Shown here: piece by piece, positions 33,435-42,135 of the stretch | Numbering within the stretch: the first letter of the stretch is position 1 | How the letters are laid out: the number at the start of each line of letters is the position of its first letter | NCBI RefSeq assembly: GCF_025154055.1 | Contig: NZ_JAOALK010000057.1 | Location: forward strand, 1 to 59,334 | Reading direction: 5' to 3' | Length of the DNA: 59,334 nucleotides | From: Aquibacillus koreensis | GTDB taxonomy: Bacteria; Bacillota; Bacilli; Bacillales; Amphibacillaceae | The notes under the pieces: model-generated | The model's input: the letters and a program-made list of their open reading frames with translations, nothing else | Told to the model about the DNA's origin: nothing | Databases searched by the model: none | Translations under genes and position numbers: made by a program

Positions 33435-34282
33435 TATTCTCTTGCCATCATCCTCGAAGCTTCCTCTTTGAGACCAATAGATTGTAGTACATCAACAAGT
33501 AAATCCAAAATTAATTCATCATAACCAGGTGCTACTACATAACGCATATTAGCATCCCGAATAAAGGCTAGTTTTTCTTCTTTGGTGGCCTGTTCAAGGA
33601 ATTCGTGCATCTTTGGTAACTCTTCCTCAACCTTTGATGTACGATCAAAGTCAAACTTAAACCTCAGATAACTGTCTGATTTCGCACCGGTGACTCCTAA
33701 CGTGTCAAAGGTAGGTATAGCAATTTCTGTTTCCCTTTCCCTTATTATTGCACTTAAATAAGCATGAACCTCTATTTGTTTTGTATTAAATGTCTCTTTG
33801 AAACGCTGAAGTACTTTTTCTCTTCCTTTTGCCCAGTGAAATGGTGAATCTTTCATAAATAAATCACACTCATGTTGAATTTGCTCTTCACTAGTACAGG
33901 CCCAACAAGGTTCTAGTAATTCAACATAAGGCACCGAGGAAGCAAGGTTGAAAAACTCCTTTATATTTCGCGCCATTAACCTAATGGGAGGATCATTTGT
34001 TGGGGTAACACATACGATAGGGGCATGTCTAAGATCCTTCACCTGTCCAAAATCTGTTAAGAAACTAAAGTGGATACCATCTCCACCAGTTTCAGCAAAA
34101 GGAATTAAATCTGGTGGGGATATGGAATAAGGTGCAAAAGTCGCGCTTGGTTTAAACCCTATATTTGCTAGAGATAAACCCTCTTTTTGCAAGTCCGCAT
34201 CTAATTGATGCAATTGTAGAATTTCATCTGGAATTTCATATGAACCATATGCCCTTTTTAGTCTTTCCTCCACTTTACTCAC
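33434..34282 (-). CDS. Hypothetical protein coupled to the DUF1835-like gene
   Basis: A 282-residue soluble protein. The N-terminal half contains ISPPDLIPFAETGGDGIHFSFLTDFG near residue 53, which recalls the ligand strand of SMI1/KNR4 (SUKH) immunity-type domains, though the match is weak. The middle has CWACTSEEQIQHECDLF near 120 with three Cys. The C-terminal end is helical. The next gene overlaps its stop codon, so the two products probably act together. I do not assign a function. Confidence 0.6.
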   Translation of the reverse strand: MSKVEERLKRAYGSYEIPDEILQLHQLDADLQKEGLSLANIGFKPSATFAPYSISPPDLIPFAETGGDGIHFSFLTDFGQVKDLRHAPIVCVTPTNDPPIRLMARNIKEFFNLASSVPYVELLEPCWACTSEEQIQHECDLFMKDSPFHWAKGREKVLQRFKETFNTKQIEVHAYLSAIIRERETEIAIPTFDTLGVTGAKSDSYLRFKFDFDRTSKVEEELPKMHEFLEQATKEEKLAFIRDANMRYVVAPGYDELILDLLVDVLQSIGLKEEASRMMARE

Positions 34283-34469
34283 TCCTTAAATTATGATTTT
34301 TTGGTAAATAAGTAAGGTTATTTATAATTAAAATTATATCATGTTGCAAACTATAATTTATTGAAAATTGTTACAATTCAACATTACTTTCACTAAAAAA
34401 TCCTCACTCGTATATCAACCATATTTTTGAACATATTAATGTTTATATACGATCAAGAAGGGGATTAAA

Positions 34470-35474
34470 ATGAACAATAAAAATCAACGATTAACGGCAT
34501 CTGAAATCTCTGTGATTTGGAGTAGTTACATAAATAATACTTTTTCCACTTGCATCTTAAAATATTTCCTTAGAAATGTTGAAGATACTAAAATAAAACA
34601 CGTTCTTCAGTTAGCATTTAAAATATCTGAAAACAATGTGAAGAAATGTAAAGAAATACTAGAATTAGATGATCAATCCATTCCAGTAGGTTTTACAGAT
34701 CACGATGTAAGTCCATCTGCTCCACGATTATACTCAGATGCCTTTTATTTGTATTATCTTAAAAACATGTCTAAAGTAGGTTTATCTGTTTATGGTGTTG
34801 CGCTTTGTACATCTGCAAATAAGGATGTCAGGGACTTACTTAGCAAAGCGATCCAAGAATCAACAGATCTGTATAATAAAACTGCTGAAGTACTTTTATC
34901 AGAAGGAATATACATACGTCCACCTTATGTAACCACTTCTAATCAAAAAAGTTTCATTAATAGTAAAGGTTATTTAAGTGGGTTAATGCACACACATCAT
35001 CGCCCTATTAATGTTTTAGAAATAACACACATAGAAGCTAATATCGAAGCGAATTCAGTTGGAAGAGCCTTATTAGCTGGATTTTCTCAAGTTGCAAAGT
35101 CTAAAAAAGTAAGGGATTACTGTACAAGAGGGAAAGAGATATCAAAAAAACATATCAAAGTTTTTGCAGGCATGCTAACCGAAGATGACCTTCCTGCACC
35201 TATGCCATGGGATGTGGAAGTAACTGATTCGACAATTGCTCCTTTTTCCGATAAATTAATTATGTTTCATATATCGCTACTCATTGCATCAAGTATATCT
35301 AATTATGCTACTGCCGCAGCAGCAAGTTTAAGAACGGACATTTCAGCAGACTACATTCGTTTGTCAGGAGAGAACGCTAAATACGCAAAAGACGGTTTAG
35401 ATATTATGATTAAAAATAACTGGCTAGAAGAACCACCACAAATTCCTGATCATGAAGGGCTAGCAAAGGATTAA
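34470..35474 (+). CDS. DUF3231 family protein
   Basis: A 334-residue protein typical of spore-forming Bacillaceae. It is an internal duplication of an all-helical, ferritin-like four-helix unit: the N-terminal half opens LTASEISVIWSSYINNTFSTCILKYFL and the C-terminal half repeats the pattern from ITHIEANIEANSVGRALLAGFSQVA. Equivalent blocks are SENNVKKCKEILELDDQSIPVGFTDHDV and SKKHIKVFAGMLTEDDLPAPMPWDVEV. Similar short proteins resemble spore coat CotF-like folds. No metal-binding EXXH set is obvious. The ribosome site AGAAGGGG is good; transcribed alone. Confidence 0.85.
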   Translation: MNNKNQRLTASEISVIWSSYINNTFSTCILKYFLRNVEDTKIKHVLQLAFKISENNVKKCKEILELDDQSIPVGFTDHDVSPSAPRLYSDAFYLYYLKNMSKVGLSVYGVALCTSANKDVRDLLSKAIQESTDLYNKTAEVLLSEGIYIRPPYVTTSNQKSFINSKGYLSGLMHTHHRPINVLEITHIEANIEANSVGRALLAGFSQVAKSKKVRDYCTRGKEISKKHIKVFAGMLTEDDLPAPMPWDVEVTDSTIAPFSDKLIMFHISLLIASSISNYATAAAASLRTDISADYIRLSGENAKYAKDGLDIMIKNNWLEEPPQIPDHEGLAKD

Positions 35475-35481
35475 TATTCTA

Positions 35482-35640
35482 TTAATCCTTCTTTTGATTT
35501 AATTGTTCTAACAAGGCCTTTACAGCTTTCTGTTGTTCAAGTTGTTGAGCAAATTTATCGTCGAATTTTCTCACCTTAAAGAAAAGATAAAACAATATGC
35601 CAAATTGAATGACCGTTAACAAAATGGTTAAAAATGCCAC
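35482..35640 (-). CDS. Small single-helix membrane protein with coiled-coil tail
   Basis: A 52-residue frame starting at GTG, eight bases after AGAGGAG. Residues 1-20 are hydrophobic (AFLTILLTVIQFGILFYLFF). The tail from residue 22 is charged and Gln-rich (FAQQLEQQKAVKALLEQLN) and likely forms a short coiled coil. This is a typical layout for a small membrane-anchored regulatory or divisome-type protein. It is convergent with the DUF3231 gene. Family unknown. Confidence 0.65.
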   Translation of the reverse strand: MAFLTILLTVIQFGILFYLFFKVRKFDDKFAQQLEQQKAVKALLEQLNQKKD

Positions 35641-35781
35641 TTTACACTCTCCTCTTTTTATAATCTTCCTCTCCCCTTTCTACACAAATCAAAAAATACC
35701 TGCTAAATATTGAAGGAACTAGATTAAAGTATTAGAAAAGCCATAGGCAGATTCCTACAGCTTCATGAGACTAATCAATTT

Positions 35782-36897
35782 TTATGGAGCTAAAGCGTTG
35801 GCAACATTATAATCATCTAAATTAAGTTCCGTCTCTTTCCCAAGTACTATTTTAGCTAATTCTCCCCCTAAGTAAGGACCACTTGTTAATCCCGATGCAC
35901 CAAGACCATTTGCTACAAATAATCCATCAACCCCAGGCACTTTTCCTATAACTGGTAGATGATTGGGTGTAAATGGTCGAAAGCCTACTTTTGTTTCTAT
36001 ATAAACGGAAGATGCTAACCCCGGGGCCACACGAAGAGCCTTATCCATAATGCTATGTACCGCCCCTACCTTTACTTCATGATCTGAAAAATCATCTTCA
36101 TGCGTGGTACCGATCACTACTTTACCATGATTAAATGCCAACATATATTGGTTATAAGGAGGTAAAAGAACTGGCCAATGGCTTGTATCTACATTTGGCA
36201 TTTCCAAGTGAACAATTTGAGCTTTTTGTGCACGGACTAAAAAGGAAATTCCTAATGGCTCAAATAAATCCTTTGCCCATGCTCCACTGGTGACGATGAC
36301 TTGATCCGCATGTATATCATTCCCTCCTATCGTAATACCGGTAACTTTTTCACCGGAATAAAGAAGGGAAGCATCACCACTTACGACCTTTGCTCCATTC
36401 TTCCATGCGGCCCTCATTAATGCGTCACGAAGCTCTGCCCCATTGACACGCGAAGCACCACTTATATGTATTGCACCGTATTCATCTGATAAAACGGGAA
36501 ATAACTTTCTTGTTTCGGATGAAGATAATTTCGTCAATTGCCCCATCTCTGGACTTTCTTTTTTTCGTTCTTGTGCAAATGCCATTTTACGATCTAACTT
36601 TTCTTCTGTATCAAAAATATTAATCGCGCCAACATTTTGGTAGCCGGTTTGCGTTTCGCCATCGCGATTTAATGCTTTTATTAGAGTTGGATAGTATTTA
36701 GCACCAGCTTTCACCAAGCGATACCACGCCTTATTACGACGGTTGGTAAGCCATGGACAAATAATTCCTGCAGCTGCATTAGTCGCTTGTCCTGGGTCAT
36801 TCCGATCTACTATTGTAACAGCTACGCCTTTTTTTGCTAGATGATATGCGGTAGAGGCACCTAATATTCCAGCTCCAACAATTATGTACTTTTGCAT
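35782..36897 (-). CDS. FAD-dependent oxidoreductase (DAO family, YurR-like)
   Basis: A 371-residue flavoprotein. The Rossmann motif is IIVGAGILGASTAYHLAKKG at residues 5-24, followed by VTIVDRND, and AAAGIICPW near 41 is typical of D-amino-acid dehydrogenase and glycine-oxidase relatives. The C-terminal FAD contact is NGLGASGLTSGPYLGGELA near 330. It would oxidise an amino acid or N-substituted glycine. It is transcribed alone and its substrate is unknown. Confidence 0.85.
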   Translation of the reverse strand: MQKYIIVGAGILGASTAYHLAKKGVAVTIVDRNDPGQATNAAAGIICPWLTNRRNKAWYRLVKAGAKYYPTLIKALNRDGETQTGYQNVGAINIFDTEEKLDRKMAFAQERKKESPEMGQLTKLSSSETRKLFPVLSDEYGAIHISGASRVNGAELRDALMRAAWKNGAKVVSGDASLLYSGEKVTGITIGGNDIHADQVIVTSGAWAKDLFEPLGISFLVRAQKAQIVHLEMPNVDTSHWPVLLPPYNQYMLAFNHGKVVIGTTHEDDFSDHEVKVGAVHSIMDKALRVAPGLASSVYIETKVGFRPFTPNHLPVIGKVPGVDGLFVANGLGASGLTSGPYLGGELAKIVLGKETELNLDDYNVANALAP

Positions 36898-36974
36898 GCA
36901 TTACTCCTTTTTATAGCTTAAGACTTGATGTCATTCTACTAGATGCTTGCTTATCACTCAATTTTAAAAGTACT

Positions 36975-37005
36975 AAAAAAGCTCAACCTTCGTTCGTTGA
37001 GCTTT
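36975..37005 (-). terminator. Terminator of the small zinc-ribbon gene
   Basis: AAAGCTCAAC and GTTGAGCTTT with an eight-base loop, followed by TTTT on the minus strand. Confidence 0.85.
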
Positions 37006-37010
37006 GACAC

Positions 37011-37148
37011 TTAGAAAAATGTTTTCACTACCTCTTCTTCTTGATTACATCTTGTACAGTGATACGTAATTTCCATTGCATCTTCACTAACAAACTGTGT
37101 TGTTTCCTGATCGCAATTCTCACAATATCGTGTTTCCTTTATTTCCAT
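37011..37148 (-). CDS. 45-residue zinc-ribbon mini-protein
   Basis: The frame begins MEIKETRYCENCDQE and contains HCTRCNQEEEVV later, giving two CxxC knuckles about 20 residues apart, the pattern of a zinc ribbon. The region between is acidic. A GTGGTGAT ribosome site precedes the ATG and a strong terminator follows at once, so it is an independent small gene. It could bind nucleic acid or act as a subunit adaptor. Confidence 0.75.
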   Translation of the reverse strand: MEIKETRYCENCDQETTQFVSEDAMEITYHCTRCNQEEEVVKTFF

Positions 37149-37240
37149 TCGATCACCACATTTTCATTTATATTTCTTCTTACGTTTGTTTTATCCATTT
37201 AAAGAAAAAATTAAACAATATGGTTGTAATTTAGAATAAC

Positions 37241-37277
37241 AAAACCACGAGGACCGTAACAATACGTCCACGTGGTT
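37241..37277 (-). terminator. Terminator of the cyclophilin gene
   Basis: AACCACG and GGAC pair with GTCC and CGTGGTT around single mismatched bases, followed by a T-rich stretch on the minus strand. Confidence 0.7.
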
Positions 37278-37313
37278 ACACCTGTACACCTCATCATGGT
37301 GTCATCTATATGC

Positions 37314-37925
37314 TTATTCTACCTTTTCCGGTTCCGGATAATCATAGCCTTTCGTATCTACAACCACGGTTTTCATTCTTTGATCTTCTATAGGCTTATC
37401 AAGAGGATTTCTCTCCACTGATACAATCTCATCAACGACTTCTATTCCCTCAATTACTTCTCCAAATGAAGCATATTGTCCATCAAGGCTTGGCACGTCT
37501 GCAGCCATTATAAAGAATTGTGACCCAGCAGAGTCTAAAGCTTGCGAGCGAGCCATGGAGATAACACCTCGTGTGTGCTTAAGGTTATTTTCGAAGCCGT
37601 TATTCGAAAATTCACCTGCAATAGCATAATCGGGGCCTCCCCTACCATCTCCTTGTGGATCGCCACCTTGAATCATAAAACCAGGTATAACTCTGTGGAA
37701 GATTAAGCCGTCATAAAAGCCATCTTCAGCTAAAGAGATAAAGTTTGCAACCGTATTTGGTGCAACATCTGGGTACAGTTCTAATTTGATTTCTTTTTCA
37801 TTTTCCATCGTGATTGTTACGATAGGGTTTTCTTCAGGTCCTTCTTCTGTTTCCTCTGTACTGCAACCAACTAATACCAAAATTGCAAAAAATGATATAA
37901 ATAGATATACAAGATACTTTTTCAT
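37314..37925 (-). CDS. Cyclophilin-type peptidyl-prolyl isomerase lipoprotein
   Basis: A 203-residue protein. The signal peptide ends in lipobox LVGC, and an acidic linker (STEETEEGPEE) leads to a compact cyclophilin domain. Core residues include FHRVIPGFMIQGGDPQGDGRGG near 90 and SAGSQFFI near 138, matching the catalytic Arg, Gln and Phe of bacterial cyclophilins such as PpiB. It would speed prolyl isomerisation of exported proteins at the outer membrane face. The ATG at 37925 with AGGAGG six bases upstream is preferred to a start at 37949. Divergent from the metallophosphatase. Confidence 0.9.
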   Translation of the reverse strand: MKKYLVYLFISFFAILVLVGCSTEETEEGPEENPIVTITMENEKEIKLELYPDVAPNTVANFISLAEDGFYDGLIFHRVIPGFMIQGGDPQGDGRGGPDYAIAGEFSNNGFENNLKHTRGVISMARSQALDSAGSQFFIMAADVPSLDGQYASFGEVIEGIEVVDEIVSVERNPLDKPIEDQRMKTVVVDTKGYDYPEPEKVE

Positions 37926-38060
37926 ATTTTCCTCCTGTTGTTGTGTCAATTTTATTTATTTTTTCTAACATGTTTAAATATAGAGACAAACATTATTTTA
38001 TCATATTGTTGGCAAATCACACATATACTTTTTGTTTACGGTTGGAAAAGGAGAGTCAAG

Positions 38061-38558
38061 ATGAAGATTGTTGTAATTGCAGATACGCATATTCCAAAAC
38101 GAGCAAAAAAACTCCCCAAAAGACTGTTAGAGGAGTTAAAAGATGCTGATCTAATTTTTCATGTGGGCGATTGGCAGACAACAACTGTCCTAGAAGAACT
38201 TAGTCAATATGCACCCGTAGAAGGTGTCGCTGGTAATGTAGATCCCGTGGAAATACACGAATTATTTGGCGAAAAGAAAGTTTTTGATTTTGAACATATA
38301 TCCATTGGCCTGACCCATGGTGATGGAAAATCCAAAACAACCGAGAAAAGAGCCTTGGATCATTTTGCATTCGATGATGTTGATATCATTATATTTGGCC
38401 ATTCTCACATACCTGTTTTAAAAGTAGACGAGGGAATCCTACTATTTAATCCTGGATCCCCTACTGATAAAAGAAGGCAAGCTATGTATTCCTTTGGTGT
38501 TATTGAAATAAGAGAAGTAGTTACACTAAAACATATTTTTTTCGAGGATAAAACCTAG
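38061..38558 (+). CDS. YfcE/MJ0936-type metallophosphoesterase
   Basis: A 165-residue calcineurin-fold phosphodiesterase. Metal-binding motifs are IADTH at 6-10, FHVGDW near 35, GNVDP near 57, LTHGDGK near 88 and FGHSHIP near 113. These are all the ligands needed for a di-metal site. Relatives hydrolyse artificial phosphodiesters and cyclic nucleotides. The ATG at 38061 follows AAAGGAGAG and removes a non-conserved N-terminal stretch that the longer frame would add. Confidence 0.88.
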   Translation: MKIVVIADTHIPKRAKKLPKRLLEELKDADLIFHVGDWQTTTVLEELSQYAPVEGVAGNVDPVEIHELFGEKKVFDFEHISIGLTHGDGKSKTTEKRALDHFAFDDVDIIIFGHSHIPVLKVDEGILLFNPGSPTDKRRQAMYSFGVIEIREVVTLKHIFFEDKT

Positions 38559-38960
38559 TTATTGATCTGTTCGCATACATTCACTAATTTTGAAGCCAAA
38601 ATCCTCATAGAAACGATGCGCATCTTTCGTAGCAAGCCCTATCCTAGTTTGTTTTATATCTGGATGCTCTAAGATACAAGTTATAAGCCACTTCCCAAGC
38701 CCTTTTCCACGATAACTTGTGTCGATTACTACGTCTAAAAGCCATGAAAATACAGTCTTGTCCGTAATTACTCTGGCAAAACCTATTTGTTTGGAATCCT
38801 CATATAGCCCAAACACAATCGAATGCTTCATACTTTTAGCAACATCTTCTTTTGACCGCTTCGATGCCCAATAAGTATTCGACAACAGTTGATGAACTGC
38901 ATCTACATCTATTTTCATACGCTCATCACTGATAACAAATTCACCTTTTCCCCATTCCAC
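38559..38960 (-). CDS. GNAT N-acetyltransferase
   Basis: A 133-residue acetyltransferase. The core VVIDTSYRGKGLGKWLITCILEHPD near residue 80 contains the acetyl-CoA loop, and GLATKDAHRFYEDFGF near 110 is the usual alpha-4 element. The same short form as Bacillus GNATs annotated after YjdJ-like members. The GTG at 38960 is eight bases after GGAG and is preferred to the GTG at 38969, which overlaps it. Lies directly downstream of fosB. Confidence 0.82.
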   Translation of the reverse strand: MEWGKGEFVISDERMKIDVDAVHQLLSNTYWASKRSKEDVAKSMKHSIVFGLYEDSKQIGFARVITDKTVFSWLLDVVIDTSYRGKGLGKWLITCILEHPDIKQTRIGLATKDAHRFYEDFGFKISECMRTDQ

Positions 38961-38975
38961 AAATCTCACTCCTAC

Positions 38976-39395
38976 TTAGAAAAATTCCATATGGGATTTT
39001 TCAGTTTTGTAGTAATCCAATCGATCTTGCAATGTACCTGTATGGAACTCAAACTTATGTCCATCTGGGTCCGAGAAATAAATCGATTTCTTATCTTTAA
39101 CATCCCGTTCACGTCCAGGTAATATGTTCACCTGTAATGTGTTTAACTTCTGATATAGTTGGTCAAAATCACCTTCACTAATGGAAAATGCAATATGCGT
39201 ATAGGATTGATGAATAGTAGTACGATCTATATCTTTTTCTACATTTAATGCAAGCCATAATCCATCTAGATCAAAGTAGGCCGTACTCCTACCCTTCACC
39301 AAAAGTTTTGCATCAAAGACATCTTGATAGAATTTTATCGAATGATCCAAGTCAGATACCGAAAACAATAGATGGTTTATTCCTTTTATGTTCAC
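38976..39395 (-). CDS. fosB: FosB metallothiol (bacillithiol) transferase
   Basis: A 139-residue glyoxalase-fold enzyme closely matching FosB of Bacillus and Staphylococcus. The metal ligands are H8, H67 and E116 (GINH, SYTHIAF, KFEFHTG). The signature [12 protein letters not shown] and [23 protein letters not shown] runs through the usual core. It opens the fosfomycin epoxide by adding bacillithiol, giving resistance. It starts with GTG and its gene abuts the GNAT gene. Chromosomal fosB is common in Bacillaceae and is not evidence of acquisition. Confidence 0.93.
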   Translation of the reverse strand: MNIKGINHLLFSVSDLDHSIKFYQDVFDAKLLVKGRSTAYFDLDGLWLALNVEKDIDRTTIHQSYTHIAFSISEGDFDQLYQKLNTLQVNILPGRERDVKDKKSIYFSDPDGHKFEFHTGTLQDRLDYYKTEKSHMEFF

Positions 39396-39415
39396 GATCT
39401 CAACCCGCCCTTCTC

Positions 39416-40003
39416 TTATTTCAACAGGTACTTATACACAGCAAAAAACTCTCTAAAGATAGAATAAAAGTCTCTTAACTCAAAAAAGTCGGCATGTGCA
39501 CCATTGACCTGTTCAATCCCTTGTTTATCAAATGCTAGTTTTGATCTAGTTATATGGAAATATTGTGTGATTACGGTAGCTGAAGTCCATTGATTATCGT
39601 CCATTATTTTTCGGGCATTTTCTGCCGTCATGAATGTGTTGTAGCCTTCGCTATCTGTGATAACGTGCTCCTCTTCAACACCATTTTCTACTAGGAAATC
39701 TTTCATTACCTTTGCTTCATCAAAACCTTCGTCTCCAATTCCACCACTAGTGATTACATGGGAGATTCTATCATCTTCATACAGCTCTAATGCTTTATCT
39801 AACCTTGCCTTTAGTCGATCCGACGGGGAACCATCAAGATTCACTTTGTTACCTAACACTACACCAACATCTGTTTTACTTGTTTCATCATGTAAACCAT
39901 CCACAACAATCACAACTGATTGGATAATGAAAAGTAGAGCACCGGCAAGAATAAAGCCCAATAATAATCTTTTTAATCTTTGAAAAGTCTTCCTACTCTC
40001 CAT
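39416..40003 (-). CDS. YdcF/SanA-like DUF218 protein
   Basis: A 195-residue protein with one N-terminal membrane helix (~11-33) and a DUF218 domain: [23 protein letters not shown] near 46, [19 protein letters not shown] near 79, and [19 protein letters not shown] near 110. Members such as SanA affect cell-envelope permeability and vancomycin sensitivity; the biochemical activity is unknown. It lies upstream of fosB in the same direction and downstream of the DUF3006 gene. Confidence 0.85.
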   Translation of the reverse strand: MESRKTFQRLKRLLLGFILAGALLFIIQSVVIVVDGLHDETSKTDVGVVLGNKVNLDGSPSDRLKARLDKALELYEDDRISHVITSGGIGDEGFDEAKVMKDFLVENGVEEEHVITDSEGYNTFMTAENARKIMDDNQWTSATVITQYFHITRSKLAFDKQGIEQVNGAHADFFELRDFYSIFREFFAVYKYLLK

Positions 40004-40021
40004 TTATATCAATCCATTCTA

Positions 40022-40288
40022 TTATTTCTTTCGTTTAAACTTACTTCCTGTTTTCTTTCTTTGTACCCTTTGCCTTGTATTTTTGATTTGTGCCTCTTTT
40101 TCACGTGTTGTCAATTGATCGAACTGGATATCAATAATCTTATCTCCTTCTACCTGCAGATCAAACCAATCGGACACCTGGCTTTCATTTGGCAAGCGGT
40201 CTTTCAATATAACAAACTGCTTATTTACTTCTTCTGCAATAATAACGGCATACTTACCATCCTCGATCCGATCTAATACACCTTTCAT
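40022..40288 (-). CDS. DUF3006 domain protein
   Basis: An 88-residue protein. The first 60 residues form the DUF3006 strand-rich domain (KGVLDRIEDGKYAVIIAEEV, then LQVEGDKII). The tail (KNTRQRVQRKKTGSKFKRKK) is strongly basic, suggesting nucleic acid or membrane contact. It starts three bases after the secreted MBL hydrolase gene, with GGAGGGTG before the ATG, so the two form an operon. DUF3006 commonly follows ComEC-like secreted hydrolases. Confidence 0.85.
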   Translation of the reverse strand: MKGVLDRIEDGKYAVIIAEEVNKQFVILKDRLPNESQVSDWFDLQVEGDKIIDIQFDQLTTREKEAQIKNTRQRVQRKKTGSKFKRKK

Positions 40289-40291
40289 TTT

Positions 40292-41527
40292 TCACCCTCC
40301 TATACAGGCAATCCCTTCAGTTTTAATATCTGCAATACGTGCTGGGCCAATCCCATTTATTTTTGTTAAATTATCCACCGATTGATAAGGTCTTTGTTTT
40401 ACTAAATCTTTTGCGCGTTCCGGACCTATATGAATAATGGATTCCAATTCATCGATAGGAGCTGTATTAATATTTACACACGCAGTTGATGACTGTTCGC
40501 TGTCTTTGTCATTAGTAGCCTCTTGTTTTTGTTCCTTTTTTTCATCAGATGGAGTTATCTTACCTTCTTGTTTTGTAACAATGCTATAGTCTTTCCCATC
40601 CGTTGTCACAACGATTGTTCCATGAACATCCGTGCCATAAAGCTTAGCACCGTAATTTTCCACCCTATTCACAACAGTATAATGTGGATGTCCATAAGCA
40701 TTTCCATTACCTGCACTATAGATAACTACCTCTGGAGAAACTGCCTGTAGAAAAGCTTCACTCGTTGAAGTATCCGATCCATGATGTCCTAACTGCAAGA
40801 TAGTAGCGTCAACATCTGAACCATTAATCATTTCCGTTTCTTGGTCTACTTCGGCATCACCGGTAAATACAAAAGTAACCTCTCCATAAGTTAGTTTCAT
40901 AGAGATGGACTCCTGATTGGCATTTCCTGAAATTTTATAAGGATATAGGATTTCAATTTGCAAAGATCCAACATCATATATATCCCCGGCTCTTGGTTCA
41001 TCATAATCGACACCTGAGACTTCAATTTCATCCATTAATCGCTGAAACGTTTCAGACGTACTTGTGTTGCCAGAAAGCCATACTTCACCTACCTCAAAGT
41101 TTTGGATCACTTTATCCAATTGTCCAATGTGATCGGCATCAGGGTGTGTCCCTATGGCAATATCTATTTCTGTAATATCCAGCCCTTGTAAGTATGTCAC
41201 CACATCGGTACTATCCCAATCCCCTGCATCGATTAAGATAGTATAGGATTCAAATTGAAGCAATGTTGCATCTGCTTGTCCAACATCTATATAATGTACT
41301 TCTAATTGTGTCTGCGGTATAACGACCTCCGCTTCCTTACTGTCTTTCTCTATTACTTCCTCAACCTTTTCTACTTCTTCTGGTATGTCAGCGTTATTTT
41401 CATCTTCCTCATTTATTTCTACCTTTTCTTGGTCTTGAACTAAATTATCATCACCTGAGTCTGTTGATCCACAACCACTAACAACAAAAATTAGTAACGT
41501 AATTATGAATAAAATATTTCTCTTCAA
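40292..41527 (-). CDS. Secreted ComEC-like MBL-fold hydrolase with HhH domain
   Basis: A 411-residue lipoprotein. The signal peptide ends in SGCG (lipobox), then comes a long acidic linker. Residues ~95-320 form a metallo-beta-lactamase fold: YIDVGQADATLLQFESYTIL, GTHPDADHIGQLDKVI (HxHxDH-type site, with HPDADH) and LGHHGSDTSTSEAFL. After a charged linker, the C terminus has a helix-hairpin-helix pair (VNINTAPIDELESIIHIGPERA). The architecture matches proteins related to the ComEC nuclease, acting on extracellular DNA. The TTG start at 41527 follows GGGGGGAG. Confidence 0.88.
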   Translation of the reverse strand: MKRNILFIITLLIFVVSGCGSTDSGDDNLVQDQEKVEINEEDENNADIPEEVEKVEEVIEKDSKEAEVVIPQTQLEVHYIDVGQADATLLQFESYTILIDAGDWDSTDVVTYLQGLDITEIDIAIGTHPDADHIGQLDKVIQNFEVGEVWLSGNTSTSETFQRLMDEIEVSGVDYDEPRAGDIYDVGSLQIEILYPYKISGNANQESISMKLTYGEVTFVFTGDAEVDQETEMINGSDVDATILQLGHHGSDTSTSEAFLQAVSPEVVIYSAGNGNAYGHPHYTVVNRVENYGAKLYGTDVHGTIVVTTDGKDYSIVTKQEGKITPSDEKKEQKQEATNDKDSEQSSTACVNINTAPIDELESIIHIGPERAKDLVKQRPYQSVDNLTKINGIGPARIADIKTEGIACIGG

Positions 41528-41661
41528 ATTACTCCCCCCTAATAATCGAATTTTAACACAAATAAATATGTCAAAAACCAAATTTTAGAGATATTAGCGA
41601 TGAATTATTATTTAGAATGTTAATATTGACGACCTATCCATAGAGTGTGAATACATGCAAG

Positions 41662-41788
41662 CGGCTGTGAGGGACCTTATTTTTCTGTTTTAAGCTAATT
41701 TTGAATCTGAGCGGCTATACAGTACGCTATTCCAACAAAATGCCAGCGATATCATTGAAATCAGGACAAATAAGGGCTCTGGTAGCCG
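41662..41788. repeat. 127-bp inverted-repeat element, copy 1
   Basis: Starts CGGCTGTGAGGGACC and ends GGGCTCTGGTAGCCG, with imperfect terminal inverted repeats of about 21 bases, 16 matching. No frame is coded. Same length and orientation as copy 2, 62 bases away. Confidence 0.75.
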
Positions 41789-41850
41789 TTAAAATCATAA
41801 AATCTTTAATTTTAAGCTCATAGCCGCCAAAATCTCCTTCGATTTCTGAG

Positions 41851-41977
41851 CGGCTGTGGGGGACCTTATTTTCCTGTTTCAGGCCAAATTTGAATCTGAG
41901 CGGCTACACAGTACGCTATTCCAACAAATTGCTAACGAAATTATTAGAACCAAGGCAAATAAGGGCTCTGATAGCCG
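41851..41977. repeat. 127-bp inverted-repeat element, copy 2
   Basis: Starts CGGCTGTGGGGGACC and ends GGGCTCTGATAGCCG. Aligns base for base with copy 1 at a fixed offset of 189 bases with about 20 differences. The remaining sequence between 41582 and 42135 holds no gene apart from the start of the next one. Confidence 0.75.
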
Positions 41978-42135
41978 TCAAAATCATCCATTAAATTCTT
42001 AGCACAGGTGAAGTTCGACGCATTCTCCATCCACTGCGAAGCAACAAAGTTATAAAAGTGCTTTTATGAGAAACAACTTGCATAAACCAGGTATATTTTG
42101 ACAAGCTAAGCAATAAATGAAAGGAGCTGAAATGC

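Noticed and set aside
37938-38060. N-terminal extension of the metallophosphoesterase
   Set aside because: The added residues are not family-like, and a good ribosome site precedes the ATG at 38061.
39248-39478. 76-residue frame opposite fosB
   Set aside because: It is antisense to fosB and YdcF-like genes with no ribosome site and no family match.
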